Below, piece after piece: positions 15,769 to 24,010 of a stretch of 28,855 nucleotides of DNA. Source of the DNA: Candidatus Poseidoniaceae archaeon. Lineage in GTDB: Archaea; Thermoplasmatota; Poseidoniia; Poseidoniales; Poseidoniaceae. The translations under genes were made by a program, and so were the position numbers. The stretch is taken from assembly GCA_022451835.1 (NCBI GenBank), contig JAKUNX010000007.1:1-28855 (forward strand), in the 5' to 3' direction. Each line of letters opens with the position of its first letter. Position 1 is the stretch's first letter. The notes beneath the pieces are model-generated. The model saw nothing but the letters and a program-made list of their open reading frames with translations, was not told where the DNA came from and ran no database searches.

Positions 15769-16776
15769 ATGGTATCAATTTTTCAACTCGGCCAAGAAAA
15801 ACCTACCAATGCCGACCGATTGGAAAACGCATACCTAGACTGTGAAGTAATAGCTAGAAATGCATCAAGTTCATTCTTTAGGTCGTTTAGACATCTGCCT
15901 AGCCACAAACGCAAAGCGGTTAATGCACTGTATGCTTTTTGTCGTAGAGTTGATGATATTGTTGATGGCGATTGGCTGCCAGAACAGAACTTATCACACC
16001 TTGATGAACAAGCAAAAAACCGTAGCATTCAATTATCTATTGACAAACAATCTGAACCGTTGAATGATGACTTAAATCATCTTTTAAAACTCCGTTCATT
16101 GTTATGGTATAGAATCAATTTGGATAAAATTGAAGCCGGAGAATCTACTAATGATTCTATATTCATTGCTTTAGCAGATGTAGTTAAGAAATATTCCTTA
16201 GAACTAGATCATTTGAGAGAATTGATTTCAGGTATGGAAGACGATTTATACTGTGCTAATTATGAGAGGTTTGAGGATTTGAGGCGTTACTGCTACCGTG
16301 TTGCTTCAACAGTAGGCTTATGCCTTGTGGAAATATATGGCTACAACGATCCTAATGCTAGAAGGCATGCTGTCGAGATGGGTATTTATCTTCAAATGGT
16401 CAACGTGTTAAGAGATATTCAAGAAGATATGAGTAGAAACAGAGTGTATTTGCCAACAGAAGAACTAGCTAAATTTGGTATTTCTAAAGAGGATCTAAAA
16501 TCTGCGAAACTGTCATCTTCAGCCGGCTGGCAAGAATTCATGCGCCACTATTTAGATCATGTGATGGCTCACAGAAAGAATGCGGTAGGGCTTTTGTCAT
16601 TAATTGACAAAGATTCTAGATATTCTCCATCGCTAATGTGTGCAGCATATGATGCTATTCTTGAAGAAGCAATGAAGCGGAACGGAGATGTATTTACTCG
16701 AAGGCTTACTATGAGTTTTTATCGCAAGTTGCAATTTGCATTAGGAATAATCAGAAAGCCAAGGCTTAAGTTTTAA
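15769..16776 (+). CDS. crtB: Phytoene synthase
   Basis: It condenses two geranylgeranyl diphosphates head-to-head into phytoene, the first committed carotenoid step. The trans-isoprenyl-diphosphate-synthase head-to-head signatures are present: first Asp motif RRVDDIVDGD (D62-D66), the DDLYCANYERFEDLRRYCYR region, and second Asp motif VNVLRDIQED (about 213-220). The 335-residue length is normal. FFRSFRHLPSHKRKAV near residue 36 matches the family opening. A squalene synthase or a squalene-pathway HpnC/D homologue is the alternative; crtI nearby at 25321 favours phytoene. The start at ATG 15769 has AGGTGG with 5 nt between GGTG and ATG. Its last 4 bases overlap the convergent SRPBCC-TIGR01777 gene. 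Confidence 0.88.
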   Translation: MVSIFQLGQEKPTNADRLENAYLDCEVIARNASSSFFRSFRHLPSHKRKAVNALYAFCRRVDDIVDGDWLPEQNLSHLDEQAKNRSIQLSIDKQSEPLNDDLNHLLKLRSLLWYRINLDKIEAGESTNDSIFIALADVVKKYSLELDHLRELISGMEDDLYCANYERFEDLRRYCYRVASTVGLCLVEIYGYNDPNARRHAVEMGIYLQMVNVLRDIQEDMSRNRVYLPTEELAKFGISKEDLKSAKLSSSAGWQEFMRHYLDHVMAHRKNAVGLLSLIDKDSRYSPSLMCAAYDAILEEAMKRNGDVFTRRLTMSFYRKLQFALGIIRKPRLKF

Positions 16777-18158
16777 TTTTTCCAAATTCCAAGGCAGTCT
16801 CTTAGAGCAGGTTCCAATTCTTCATGTTCGAATCGATATCCAGATTCAATTAGCCGACTAGGAACTACCCTAGTACTTTCAGTAGTCAGAGCAACCCCCA
16901 TTTTCCCGAATAAAATCCAAATTCCAAAGGGAGGAGTAGGTATGAATGCCGGTCTCCGTAAAACCTTGCCAAGTACTTTAGCGAATTTCTTTTGTCTAAC
17001 AGGATTAGGTGCAGCCAAATTGAACACGCCCTCGCAATTTTCTGTCATCATCAGGTGATTTGTTGCATATATTTGGTCATCCATGGATATCCAACTGTAC
17101 CATTGTTTGCCTCGACCAATCGGCCCACCAGCTCCTAATTTTGCTGGCAATAGCATTTTTCCAAGAGCACCACCTGTTGCATCAAGAACAATACCTGTTC
17201 TAAGATTAACAGTTCTAACACCTGCATCTCTTGCTGCTTGGCAAGATTCTTCCCATTTAGCACAAGTAGTTGGTAGGAATCCTTGACCCGCATCAGATGA
17301 TTCATCTAGTACTTCATCACCTCTTTCACCATACCATCCAACAGCACTAGAGACAATAAATGACTCGGGTTTATTGGTGAGTTTGGCAATGGTTTTAGCA
17401 AGAAGAGAAGTACTTCTAGTCCTACTCTCTTCGATCAGTTTGATACGCTTTTTTGACCACCTCTTGTCACCAATACCCGCACCTCCAAGATGAATTATCG
17501 AATCAAATCCTTCTAAATCATCTGGATTTATTGTGCCATTTTTTGGCGACCATGAAAGTTCTTTTTCACCGACCTTTGCATCTCTTCTAACCAAGCGCCA
17601 CACATCGTGCCCACCGGTATCTAAGAATGCAACCAATTGTCTACCAATAAGGCCAGATGAGCCAGCTACAAGTATTCTTTTCCTTTTCAAGTGATTAAAT
17701 TCAGCGTGCCTTTTTAGGTCACGTTCCAGTCTAATTTCTCTTGCAGTAAACATTCTATGAAGTCTTTTTTTTATCATCCTTCCAGCAACAATATTACCTA
17801 GAAAACCCAATGGCAATTTGTATCTGACTGTATCGTGAATTATGACTTTTCCTTCAGGAGTTGTCTCGAAATTGTGAGTATGATGCCATGATTTGAATGG
17901 TCCTTTGAGCATTATATCTTCAAAGGAATGTGGTGGATTATAACCGGTATGCTGGGCTACCCAACTCATTTTTATCGGACCCATTGGGAATCTAAAGATA
18001 CGCTGGGCTCCTTCTTCTAAATTGTCATCAGCGCGAACTTCTTCTGCAAGTTCCCAAGGAGGCATTAATCTTCTAAACGCTCCTTTTCTTTCATGCCAGG
18101 CAAATGCATCTTCAATACTATTTTCAACAATAGTTTTGTGCTCAAATACGATGCTCAT
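16773..18158 (-). CDS. SRPBCC-TIGR01777 fusion (NAD(P)-binding epimerase-like protein)
   Basis: Residues 1 to about 150 form an SRPBCC/START-like ligand-binding domain (FRFPMGPIKMSWVAQH, KGPFKSWHHTHNFETT, VRYKLPLGFLGN). From 160 there is a Rossmann fold with GSSGLIG (G166, G169, G172). The characteristic TIGR01777/YfcH motifs follow: IIHLGGAGIGDKRWSKKRI, SSAVGWYGERGDE and WYSWISMDDQI. The C-terminal DUF1731-like part (RRPAFIPTPPFGIWILFGKMG, then SGYRFEHEELEPALRDCL) is complete. The substrate of TIGR01777 proteins is not established. In many bacteria relatives sit in light-induced photolyase/carotenoid clusters, matching this context. ATG 18158 starts one base after the photolyase stop, with AGGAG 8 nt upstream. 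Third gene of the Nudix-photolyase operon. Confidence 0.85.
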   Translation of the reverse strand: MSIVFEHKTIVENSIEDAFAWHERKGAFRRLMPPWELAEEVRADDNLEEGAQRIFRFPMGPIKMSWVAQHTGYNPPHSFEDIMLKGPFKSWHHTHNFETTPEGKVIIHDTVRYKLPLGFLGNIVAGRMIKKRLHRMFTAREIRLERDLKRHAEFNHLKRKRILVAGSSGLIGRQLVAFLDTGGHDVWRLVRRDAKVGEKELSWSPKNGTINPDDLEGFDSIIHLGGAGIGDKRWSKKRIKLIEESRTRSTSLLAKTIAKLTNKPESFIVSSAVGWYGERGDEVLDESSDAGQGFLPTTCAKWEESCQAARDAGVRTVNLRTGIVLDATGGALGKMLLPAKLGAGGPIGRGKQWYSWISMDDQIYATNHLMMTENCEGVFNLAAPNPVRQKKFAKVLGKVLRRPAFIPTPPFGIWILFGKMGVALTTESTRVVPSRLIESGYRFEHEELEPALRDCLGIWKN

Positions 18159-18159
18159 A

Positions 18160-19659
18160 TTACAGACTCCTAAATTGCTGAAGATATGGTTTGAGGTTCA
18201 TTTTTTTCCTAGTATTCTCTGAGGACATATACCTGATTTTACCAAATATGGCACGCTCAGGTCCCCATGCCCTATCGTGTCTGCCGACTACCCAGAAAAT
18301 ACCTGTGTATGAATTAGGGTCTCTACCATCTAAAGCATATTTATCGTTTAGCTCAATCATCCATTTTACTGCTTCTTCTGGTGTCGAAGCCCATTCAAGA
18401 ATTCTCTTACCCCACAACATTCGGAGGTAATTGTGAATTATTCCGGTCTTTAATAACTGATTTTGAGCAGCATTCCAAATTTCATCATGGGTTTCGGCAT
18501 TCTTAATTTGTTCAAAAGTATACAATAATCTCTCATCATCAGAGTGTTCTGCCAAAGTTTTCTTTGCCCATTCTGGAATAGATTCAAATTTATTGTGATT
18601 TTCATTATTATATGCGTTGTTAAAACCTAGTTCTCGCCAAGTAATAATTTGATCTAGGAAACTTTCGACGCCCTTTTGTAAGCCCCACCAACCTTCTCGA
18701 GCACCTTTTCTAGACATGTCTATGTGTTCAGGATCCCAGTTATTTTGGTTAAGGATTTGCTCAACAATTTCTATGGATGAGATGTGGCCAAAATGTAGCC
18801 AAGGCGATAAACCACTTACTGCAGGATTTTCTACACTATTGCGATCAAGATGGTATCTATCAAGATTATTTGCTAAGAAAGTAGAAAGTTTCCGCTTTGC
18901 AGTAGTTCGACCACCTTTAGCGGCTCTCACAGGCTCTACATCATGGTCGATATCTATGGCAGAAAGTGCTTTTTGACCAACTGAGCCACCTTCTGAACAA
19001 CGCCACAGCCATTCAAACGGAGGTAATTTGACGCGACACTCTTCAATTATCGAAGAAAATAGTTCATCATCCATCATCAGATCAGAATTATTTGGTATAG
19101 GATTTCTAAGCGGCCATGTTTCAGGGCATCTTGTGAAATTGGCATGAATCCATCTCCTAAATCCATGAGCGGTAGTGTGAGCAGATTCTGCCCAAGACAT
19201 TGGTATCAATCCGTTTGAATCAACAACATACATTTGAGCAGGAACTGATTTACTTGCTGCATCAATTGCTCGGCGAGGATAGTATGTAGGGAAATCATCG
19301 CTGACTACAACTGTGGCGCGTTTTGAAATTTGTTTCAGCAGACCTATTGGGCCACTTAATGGTGTTTCAACCCAGGGAACATACCTAACATTATTGTCCT
19401 TGAAGGTAGAGATATTCTCTACCATTCCTTGTATCATGAAGGTTGTAATTCGATCGTTTGCAAACCTATGGCTGGTTGAAATCTCCTCAATTACCAACAG
19501 TGGAACATTGTACTGGGTAGCTAAATCCGCAGCAAATTGCAATGAAGCATTGTAGTTATAGCGTCTTGTGGCAATCATCCAATAAAGCACAAACTCTCCT
19601 TCTTCATTGACTGGTTTGTCATTGACCAATCGGACCCTGTCTGAGATGTTTGAATTCAC
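18160..19659 (-). CDS. phr: Class II cyclobutane pyrimidine dimer photolyase
   Basis: This flavoenzyme uses blue/near-UV light to split CPD lesions. The N-terminal antenna domain has YWMIATRRYNYNASLQFAA, typical of class II. The FAD domain has GLSPWLHFGHIS, DQIITWRELGFNN and WNAAQNQLLKTGIIHNYLRM. The C-terminus holds NDKYALDGRDPNSYTGIFW and GRHDRAWGPERAIFGKIRYM, all class II hallmarks. The length of 499 aa is at the long end for the class. The GTG start at 19659 is preferred because AAGGAGGCGG lies just upstream and the GTG overlaps the Nudix TGA (GTGA), giving a 4-bp translational coupling. Some relatives without repair activity exist; the conserved core makes repair the best guess. Confidence 0.93.
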   Translation of the reverse strand: MNSNISDRVRLVNDKPVNEEGEFVLYWMIATRRYNYNASLQFAADLATQYNVPLLVIEEISTSHRFANDRITTFMIQGMVENISTFKDNNVRYVPWVETPLSGPIGLLKQISKRATVVVSDDFPTYYPRRAIDAASKSVPAQMYVVDSNGLIPMSWAESAHTTAHGFRRWIHANFTRCPETWPLRNPIPNNSDLMMDDELFSSIIEECRVKLPPFEWLWRCSEGGSVGQKALSAIDIDHDVEPVRAAKGGRTTAKRKLSTFLANNLDRYHLDRNSVENPAVSGLSPWLHFGHISSIEIVEQILNQNNWDPEHIDMSRKGAREGWWGLQKGVESFLDQIITWRELGFNNAYNNENHNKFESIPEWAKKTLAEHSDDERLLYTFEQIKNAETHDEIWNAAQNQLLKTGIIHNYLRMLWGKRILEWASTPEEAVKWMIELNDKYALDGRDPNSYTGIFWVVGRHDRAWGPERAIFGKIRYMSSENTRKKMNLKPYLQQFRSL

Positions 19660-20135
19660 AGAACCGCCTCCTTGTTTTGATGAAGCAGATAGGGAAAGCC
19701 TCGTTGTTTGGAATAATCTGTGGTCGAGAATGGAATTTGACTAAGAGCATTTGAAGCAATTGATTTCATCGCTTCACTAACCCATTTTAACGAGCCAAAA
19801 TCTTCTTGACTGACGAATTTCACCTCAGCGATTTCACTGGCTGCTTTAGGAATTTGATCAGGTGATAAATCTACACTGTAAGCAATAAATATTGCTGGAC
19901 CTATATCAGTTAGGTTTTCCCTAACTGCGTATATTCCTGTAACAACTCCATCTACTGAACACTCCTCTCGCAACTCTCTTAAAGCAGCATCTCGAGGTAA
20001 TTCGCCTTCATCAACATAGCCTTTGGGCAAACCCCAATGTCCAGAATATCTTCCAGAAGCCTCTTTTACCAGCAAAACCTTGGAATTCTTTGTAACAACT
20101 GCTGCAACTCCTAAATCACAGCGAACGCTACCCAT
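19656..20135 (-). CDS. Nudix hydrolase
   Basis: The full Nudix box is present: G39-x5-E45-x7-REL.EE (R53, E54, E57, E58), with Ser at the position that is usually Gly near the end. Upstream HWGLPKGYVDEGE and the strand AAVVTKNSKVLLVKEA are standard. The GLPKG before the box is common in Ap4A/diadenosine-type and NDP-sugar/ADPR hydrolases; the substrate is not decidable. In an operon with photolyase it may sanitise damaged nucleotides or hydrolyse flavin/dinucleotide cofactors (inference). A TTG at 20144 extends the frame, but the ATG at 20135 is exactly 22 nt after a TTTATAAT box, fitting a leaderless transcript, so I use it (159 aa). It heads the operon with phr and the SRPBCC-TIGR01777 gene. 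Confidence 0.88.
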   Translation of the reverse strand: MGSVRCDLGVAAVVTKNSKVLLVKEASGRYSGHWGLPKGYVDEGELPRDAALRELREECSVDGVVTGIYAVRENLTDIGPAIFIAYSVDLSPDQIPKAASEIAEVKFVSQEDFGSLKWVSEAMKSIASNALSQIPFSTTDYSKQRGFPYLLHQNKEAVL

Positions 20136-20157
20136 GCGATACAATTTTTCTCTAGAG

Positions 20158-20165
20158 ATTATAAA
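20158..20165 (-). promoter_or_regulatory. TATA box of the Nudix-photolyase operon
   Basis: TTTATAAT on the minus strand has a 22-nt spacer to the ATG at 20135. There is no Shine-Dalgarno between them, so the mRNA is probably leaderless. It lies back-to-back with the ribA promoter. Confidence 0.65.
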
Positions 20166-20200
20166 GCGATGTTTAAGTTCATGTAGAAAATAAACATTAC

Positions 20201-20208
20201 ATTATAAG
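20201..20208 (+). promoter_or_regulatory. TATA box of ribA
   Basis: ATTATAAG has a 21-nt spacer to the ATG at 20230, with no Shine-Dalgarno, so the transcript is probably leaderless. Only 35 bp separates it from the divergent Nudix-photolyase TATA box, so one regulator could act on both. Confidence 0.6.
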
Positions 20209-20229
20209 TTCGAGTGTTGAACGGCAAGC

Positions 20230-20847
20230 ATGAATAGTGAAACCATTGACCCAATGAATATTGAAGCTGAAGCATTTCTACCAACCGAATATGGTAATTT
20301 CCGTATTAGGGTAATGGTTGACGAAAAAGGTTTAGAACATTCAATACTTTCAGTAGGTCTAGAAGATTCTACCAGAGTGCCATTGATTAGGATTCATTCA
20401 GAATGTCTCACCGGCGACGCATTTACCTCTCTAAAATGTGATTGTGGACCTCAGTTAAAAGCATCTATGAAAAGAATCCAAGAAGAGGGTTGCGGCGCTA
20501 TTATGTATCTTAGACAAGAAGGTAGAGGAATAGGTTTGCATGAAAAAATCAAAGCTTATGCATTACAAGATCAGGGATTCGACACACTTGACGCTAACTT
20601 AATGCTAAATCATCCTCCAGATGCTAGAGATTACAGTTTCTGTGCCGATATGCTCAAATCTATTGGAGTGACTAAAATTAGATTAATGACCAACAATCCA
20701 CTTAAAATTAAAGGCATGGTTGAAAACGGTATTAGTATTGAAAATCGTATCGAGCACATCGAAGGAATAGGTTCTCACAATGAAGGTTATCTTCTCACAA
20801 AGGCTAAAAGAATGGGGCACATACTCCCATTTGTTTTTAATGAATAA
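20230..20847 (+). CDS. ribA: GTP cyclohydrolase II
   Basis: It opens the imidazole ring of GTP and releases formate and pyrophosphate, giving the first riboflavin intermediate. Zinc ligands C59, C70 and C72 (SECLTGDAFTSLKCDCG) keep the C-x10-C-x-C spacing of E. coli RibA. The catalytic segment IMYLRQEGRGIGL and the GTP-binding TNNPLKIKG are intact. It is a stand-alone RibA domain (205 aa) without the DHBP synthase RibB fusion. Many archaea use the formate-retaining type III enzyme (ArfA) instead, so this bacterial-type gene suggests lateral acquisition. It lies divergent from photolyase and upstream of several FAD enzymes, tying flavin supply to the region. A TATA box 21 nt upstream suggests a leaderless transcript. 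Confidence 0.93.
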   Translation: MNSETIDPMNIEAEAFLPTEYGNFRIRVMVDEKGLEHSILSVGLEDSTRVPLIRIHSECLTGDAFTSLKCDCGPQLKASMKRIQEEGCGAIMYLRQEGRGIGLHEKIKAYALQDQGFDTLDANLMLNHPPDARDYSFCADMLKSIGVTKIRLMTNNPLKIKGMVENGISIENRIEHIEGIGSHNEGYLLTKAKRMGHILPFVFNE

Positions 20848-20872
20848 CTCTACACACGCTTGAGGTGGAATG

Positions 20873-21340
20873 ATGACAAAAGAATTGATAGGCCAAACCG
20901 CACCTAATTTTACTCTAGATTCAAGTACTGGAGAAAGCGTTTCTCTTGCAGATTACGATGACAAGTGGAAGGTATTATTCTTCTATGCTAAAGATGGCTC
21001 TCCTACCTGCAAGCGTGGCTGTTTAAATTTTAAAGAACAATACGATCTATTTCAATCGCTTACTCCACCTGTAGAAATAATTGGTATCAGTGAAGATTCA
21101 GTAGAAGATCACCGACGCTTCAAAGAAGAATTAGATTTGCCATTTCCATTATTAAGTGACTCTGACAGAGAAGTTTCTAATGCGTATGGTGTTCCAGTTT
21201 TCTTAGGTAAATTTCCAGGCAAATCCTCATTCCTAATTGGTCCAGATAGAACAATTCATTATTGCTATGATTGGTTATTTAGACCTCGAAGACATGTTGC
21301 TAAAATACTGAATACGCTCAGTAAATTATCCGGAAGGTGA
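20873..21340 (+). CDS. bcp: Peroxiredoxin, PrxQ/BCP-like
   Basis: A thiol peroxidase reducing H2O2 and organic peroxides. The thioredoxin fold is clear: APNFTLDSSTGESVSLADY, then VLFFYAKDGSPTCKRGC, then VEIIGISEDSVEDHRRFKEE and LPFPLLSDSD. The peroxidatic Cys is C46 in SPTC; a second Cys is C50. The usual PrxQ pair is C-x4-C, whereas here it is C-x3-C, so the resolving Cys is shifted by one or the protein resolves differently. Two adjacent ATGs exist (20870 and 20873). The GAGGTG at 20862-20867 lies 5 nt before the second, matching other genes here, so I use 20873 (155 aa). It is 4 bp upstream of the TrmB-like regulator and in an operon with ribA. Confidence 0.88.
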   Translation: MTKELIGQTAPNFTLDSSTGESVSLADYDDKWKVLFFYAKDGSPTCKRGCLNFKEQYDLFQSLTPPVEIIGISEDSVEDHRRFKEELDLPFPLLSDSDREVSNAYGVPVFLGKFPGKSSFLIGPDRTIHYCYDWLFRPRRHVAKILNTLSKLSGR

Positions 21341-21344
21341 TTAG

Positions 21345-22727
21345 GTGGATTGGGCAGAATTATTCGAAGAAGCTGGATTAACTGATAGAGAGGCTCGCTC
21401 ACTGGTCTTGCTTTCTTCCTCTAAAGAGTTGAAAGCTAGTGATTTGGCCAAAAAACTTGGAACCAATCGTCTTGATGCCTACAATTCACTTTCAAGATTA
21501 ACTCAAATCGGCCTTGTTAACGTCACCGCAGATAGGCCAATGAGATTCTCCTGCTCATCTCTCCCAGTGTTATTCAAGAAATTAATTAAAGACCAAAAAT
21601 CACGTATTGATAGAACCACAAAAGCATTTGAAAACATTATGTCAGGTGCCTCGGATGATGCTCTTGAATCCGACAACTCTAACGAAGACTCAAGTGCTAA
21701 ATTCGCAGTTTTGAAAGGCCGAGAACATATTCAAAAAAGAATTGGCGAATTGGCAAACGAAGCTGAAGGTCAGTTGATTTTATTTCTCGGTAGATATGGA
21801 ATATTGCACCTATGCAGATCGCCTTCGGTCGACGAAATTAATTCTGCAGCGGAACGCGGAGTTATTGTCAAGGTCTTGGCTCAATTGGATAGAAGAACAC
21901 TGAAATTTTTCGATCAGTTACATGATTCAATAGAAATCCGCCATTCTGACGAAGTAAATTCCTTAGGAGTATTGAAAGACCAAAGCGATGTTATTCAATT
22001 TTTATTCGTTGAACAAAATCCAGTTGGAAGAGGCAGGGAAGATGCTGCATTGGTAGTTTCTTCAGAGGTTTTCGCATCATCTCATTATGAATTTATGATG
22101 GCCATTTGGAATAGAGCAGTTGACATCAGTAGTGCTAAGAAACGCTTCACTGAAGAAAGAATCGTTGATCCATTAAGATTAACCATCGGTGAAGGTTCAT
22201 TCCTCGAGCAGTTCAGAGAAGCTTTAGATTTTAGTGGTGAACTTCCCGATGAAGATACTCCGTTTAATCCTGATTCTTTCCTAGCATCTAGTAATGAAAT
22301 CAATCAAGCTAGAGCAGCCTTACAGGACGGCACAGTGTTTAGCCTACATCAACTAGGTATCGATATAAAGACAATGCTGAGACAAGTAGGCCACAGGATT
22401 GGGGCCGAACTCGCTTTTAGTTTACGTAATATCGAGGGACATGTTGAGTTTCTCAGTGAGCTAATGGATTGGTGGGAGCATGCCGGATTAGGTGAATTAG
22501 AATATGATACTGTACCGTTCTTCCATATCAAAGTAAATCTAACTCATCCACCTATTAATCAAAAAGAAGTTTTGCCTCTATGGGAGTTAGATGATGGCAT
22601 TATTGAAGGTGCACTTCGCTCAAGATATCCAGAGGACAGCAATGTTAGAATTAGACGAGAAGAAGATCAAGGTGAAGATGAAATGTGGCGCTATACGCTA
22701 ATTTTCATTGAAGAAAATGAAGATTGA
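21345..22727 (+). CDS. TrmB-like transcriptional regulator with V4R-like C-terminal domain, 460 aa
   Basis: Residues 1-75 are a winged helix of TrmB type (LTDREARSLVLLSSSKELKA, ASDLAKKLGTNRLDAYNSLS), followed by a short coiled linker. About 120-265 match the PLD-like TrmB sensor region: LKGREHIQKRIGELANEAEG, AAERGVIVKVLAQ, DSIEIRH, then ALVVSSEVFASSHYEFMMAIWNRA. The extra C-terminal part (about 330-455) resembles a V4R small-molecule-binding domain: RQVGHRIGAELAF, a long helix with LSELMDWWEHAGLGEL, then LDDGIIEGALRSRYP and WRYTLIF. It lacks the Cys cluster of canonical V4R, so that part is tentative. The GTG start has AAGGTGAT with 5 nt between GGTG and GTG. Its place between ribA-prx and the ABC1/FAD/crtI genes makes it the natural local regulator, ligand unknown. 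Confidence 0.75.
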   Translation: MDWAELFEEAGLTDREARSLVLLSSSKELKASDLAKKLGTNRLDAYNSLSRLTQIGLVNVTADRPMRFSCSSLPVLFKKLIKDQKSRIDRTTKAFENIMSGASDDALESDNSNEDSSAKFAVLKGREHIQKRIGELANEAEGQLILFLGRYGILHLCRSPSVDEINSAAERGVIVKVLAQLDRRTLKFFDQLHDSIEIRHSDEVNSLGVLKDQSDVIQFLFVEQNPVGRGREDAALVVSSEVFASSHYEFMMAIWNRAVDISSAKKRFTEERIVDPLRLTIGEGSFLEQFREALDFSGELPDEDTPFNPDSFLASSNEINQARAALQDGTVFSLHQLGIDIKTMLRQVGHRIGAELAFSLRNIEGHVEFLSELMDWWEHAGLGELEYDTVPFFHIKVNLTHPPINQKEVLPLWELDDGIIEGALRSRYPEDSNVRIRREEDQGEDEMWRYTLIFIEENED

Positions 22728-22739
22728 GATATACATGTA

Positions 22740-22747
22740 TTGATAAA
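22740..22747 (+). promoter_or_regulatory. Possible TATA box for the ABC1-like gene
   Basis: TTGATAAA has a 22-nt spacer to the ATG at 22770 with no Shine-Dalgarno. It is a poorer TATA match than the others but has the same spacing. Confidence 0.4.
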
Positions 22748-22769
22748 CTCAAGTATGTCATTTTAAATT

Positions 22770-24002
22770 ATGCGAATGCTGACCTTCTTCCGGTTCATGA
22801 GACAAATCATGCGTAAGAAACCAGCTGATTTAGATTGGATACAAAATCAAGGTTTAATGGCTGTAAAGTTAGCCCAAATCTTTGCCTTAAGACCAGATTT
22901 ACTGGGAGAAGAAAAGTGTAAGCAATTACAACAATTATATCAGCATGCTGCTTCTATTCCACCGGAAAATTGGGAAGAAACCCTCAAGAGTAAAGCGATT
23001 CCAAACTTCTTCGATAATTTCAAAAATATTGATTCAAAACCTCTTGCAGCAGCATCTGTTGGCCAAGTACATCGTGCAACTTTGAACAATGGAGATGAAG
23101 TAGTAATCAAATTTGTTAAACAAGCGAACGCTGTGAAATTTAGAAAAGAAGTAGACCGTATGAGGTCATGGTTGAGAATTTTTCTTATTGTTTCCCCCAG
23201 ACTTCGAAAGGTAGGCAACCCAATGGCTTTACTAAATCACGTTGCTGATTATACAACTAGAGAACTTGATTTAAGGAACGAAATTTCTGGCGCCGAAGAA
23301 TTAGCAAGAATACAAGCAGAAATTGCTGATGAATTCCCAACACCTAAATTGAGATTTCCTAATTACTATCCAGAATTGTCAAATGAGAATGTTTTGGTTT
23401 CTGAATTTATTGAAGGAATGTCACTTGAAGAAGGTATAGAAAACAAATCATTAGAATGGTCTACATTGTTGGAACTATTTCGCATTCATGGTGCTTATCT
23501 ATTTGGAATCGGGACGTTTCATGGTGATCTTCATCCAGGAAATTGTATTATTGATAAAGAAGGTAGATTTGTATTCATTGATAATGGTGCAATTTGCCAC
23601 GCACCATCATTTGTCAACCGTTCATTGTTTAATTTCTTTGAACACCTTTCACGTCAAGAAATGCACTCTGCGTTCATGTCACTACTTGATATGACACACA
23701 AAAAGCCAACTGGAAAGAAGATGCAAAAATATCTCAATCGAATGAATGAAATTTATGTGGATTTTGAGAAAAAACCCGTTGGAGAACAGAGTCTTACTAG
23801 AATCATGATGCAAACAGTTAGAGCGGCTGTTGAACTTGCCAATGCTGAGTTTGGTGAAGAAGCATTCCCAATAATTAGAGCCCTAATGTATCTCGACGGC
23901 CTAGTTATCAGAACTCATCCTGACGCCTTACTAATCAAATCAATGGGGCCATATCTCAATGAGTTTAGAGTTAAATTGGGCATAGATGCAACAACGGCTT
24001 GA
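22770..24002 (+). CDS. ABC1/ADCK/UbiB-family atypical kinase-like protein
   Basis: These proteins have a kinase fold and, in bacteria and mitochondria, ATPase activity supporting quinone biosynthesis; others act on lipids or plastoglobules. Recognisable parts are the Ala-rich loop PLAAASVGQVHRA (about 91-103), candidate lysine K114 in VVIKF, FIEGMSLEEGIE, the catalytic HGDLHPGN at H251-N258, and the metal-binding FIDNGA at D271. Two usually rigid motifs deviate: KxGQ reads KLAQ (33-36) and DFG reads DNG (271-273). At 410 aa it is shorter than UbiB because C-terminal membrane helices are missing. The ATG at 22770 lacks a Shine-Dalgarno. It is 8 bp upstream of the FAD oxidoreductase, so the two are probably co-transcribed. 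Confidence 0.85.
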   Translation: MRMLTFFRFMRQIMRKKPADLDWIQNQGLMAVKLAQIFALRPDLLGEEKCKQLQQLYQHAASIPPENWEETLKSKAIPNFFDNFKNIDSKPLAAASVGQVHRATLNNGDEVVIKFVKQANAVKFRKEVDRMRSWLRIFLIVSPRLRKVGNPMALLNHVADYTTRELDLRNEISGAEELARIQAEIADEFPTPKLRFPNYYPELSNENVLVSEFIEGMSLEEGIENKSLEWSTLLELFRIHGAYLFGIGTFHGDLHPGNCIIDKEGRFVFIDNGAICHAPSFVNRSLFNFFEHLSRQEMHSAFMSLLDMTHKKPTGKKMQKYLNRMNEIYVDFEKKPVGEQSLTRIMMQTVRAAVELANAEFGEEAFPIIRALMYLDGLVIRTHPDALLIKSMGPYLNEFRVKLGIDATTA

Positions 24003-24005
24003 GTG
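24001..24005 (+). promoter_or_regulatory. Shine-Dalgarno-like GAGTG fixing the start at 24011
   Basis: GAGTG lies 5 nt before the ATG at 24011 and overlaps the stop of the ABC1-like gene. The alternative TTG at 23999 has no such element. Confidence 0.5.
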
Positions 24006-24010
24006 ATTTA

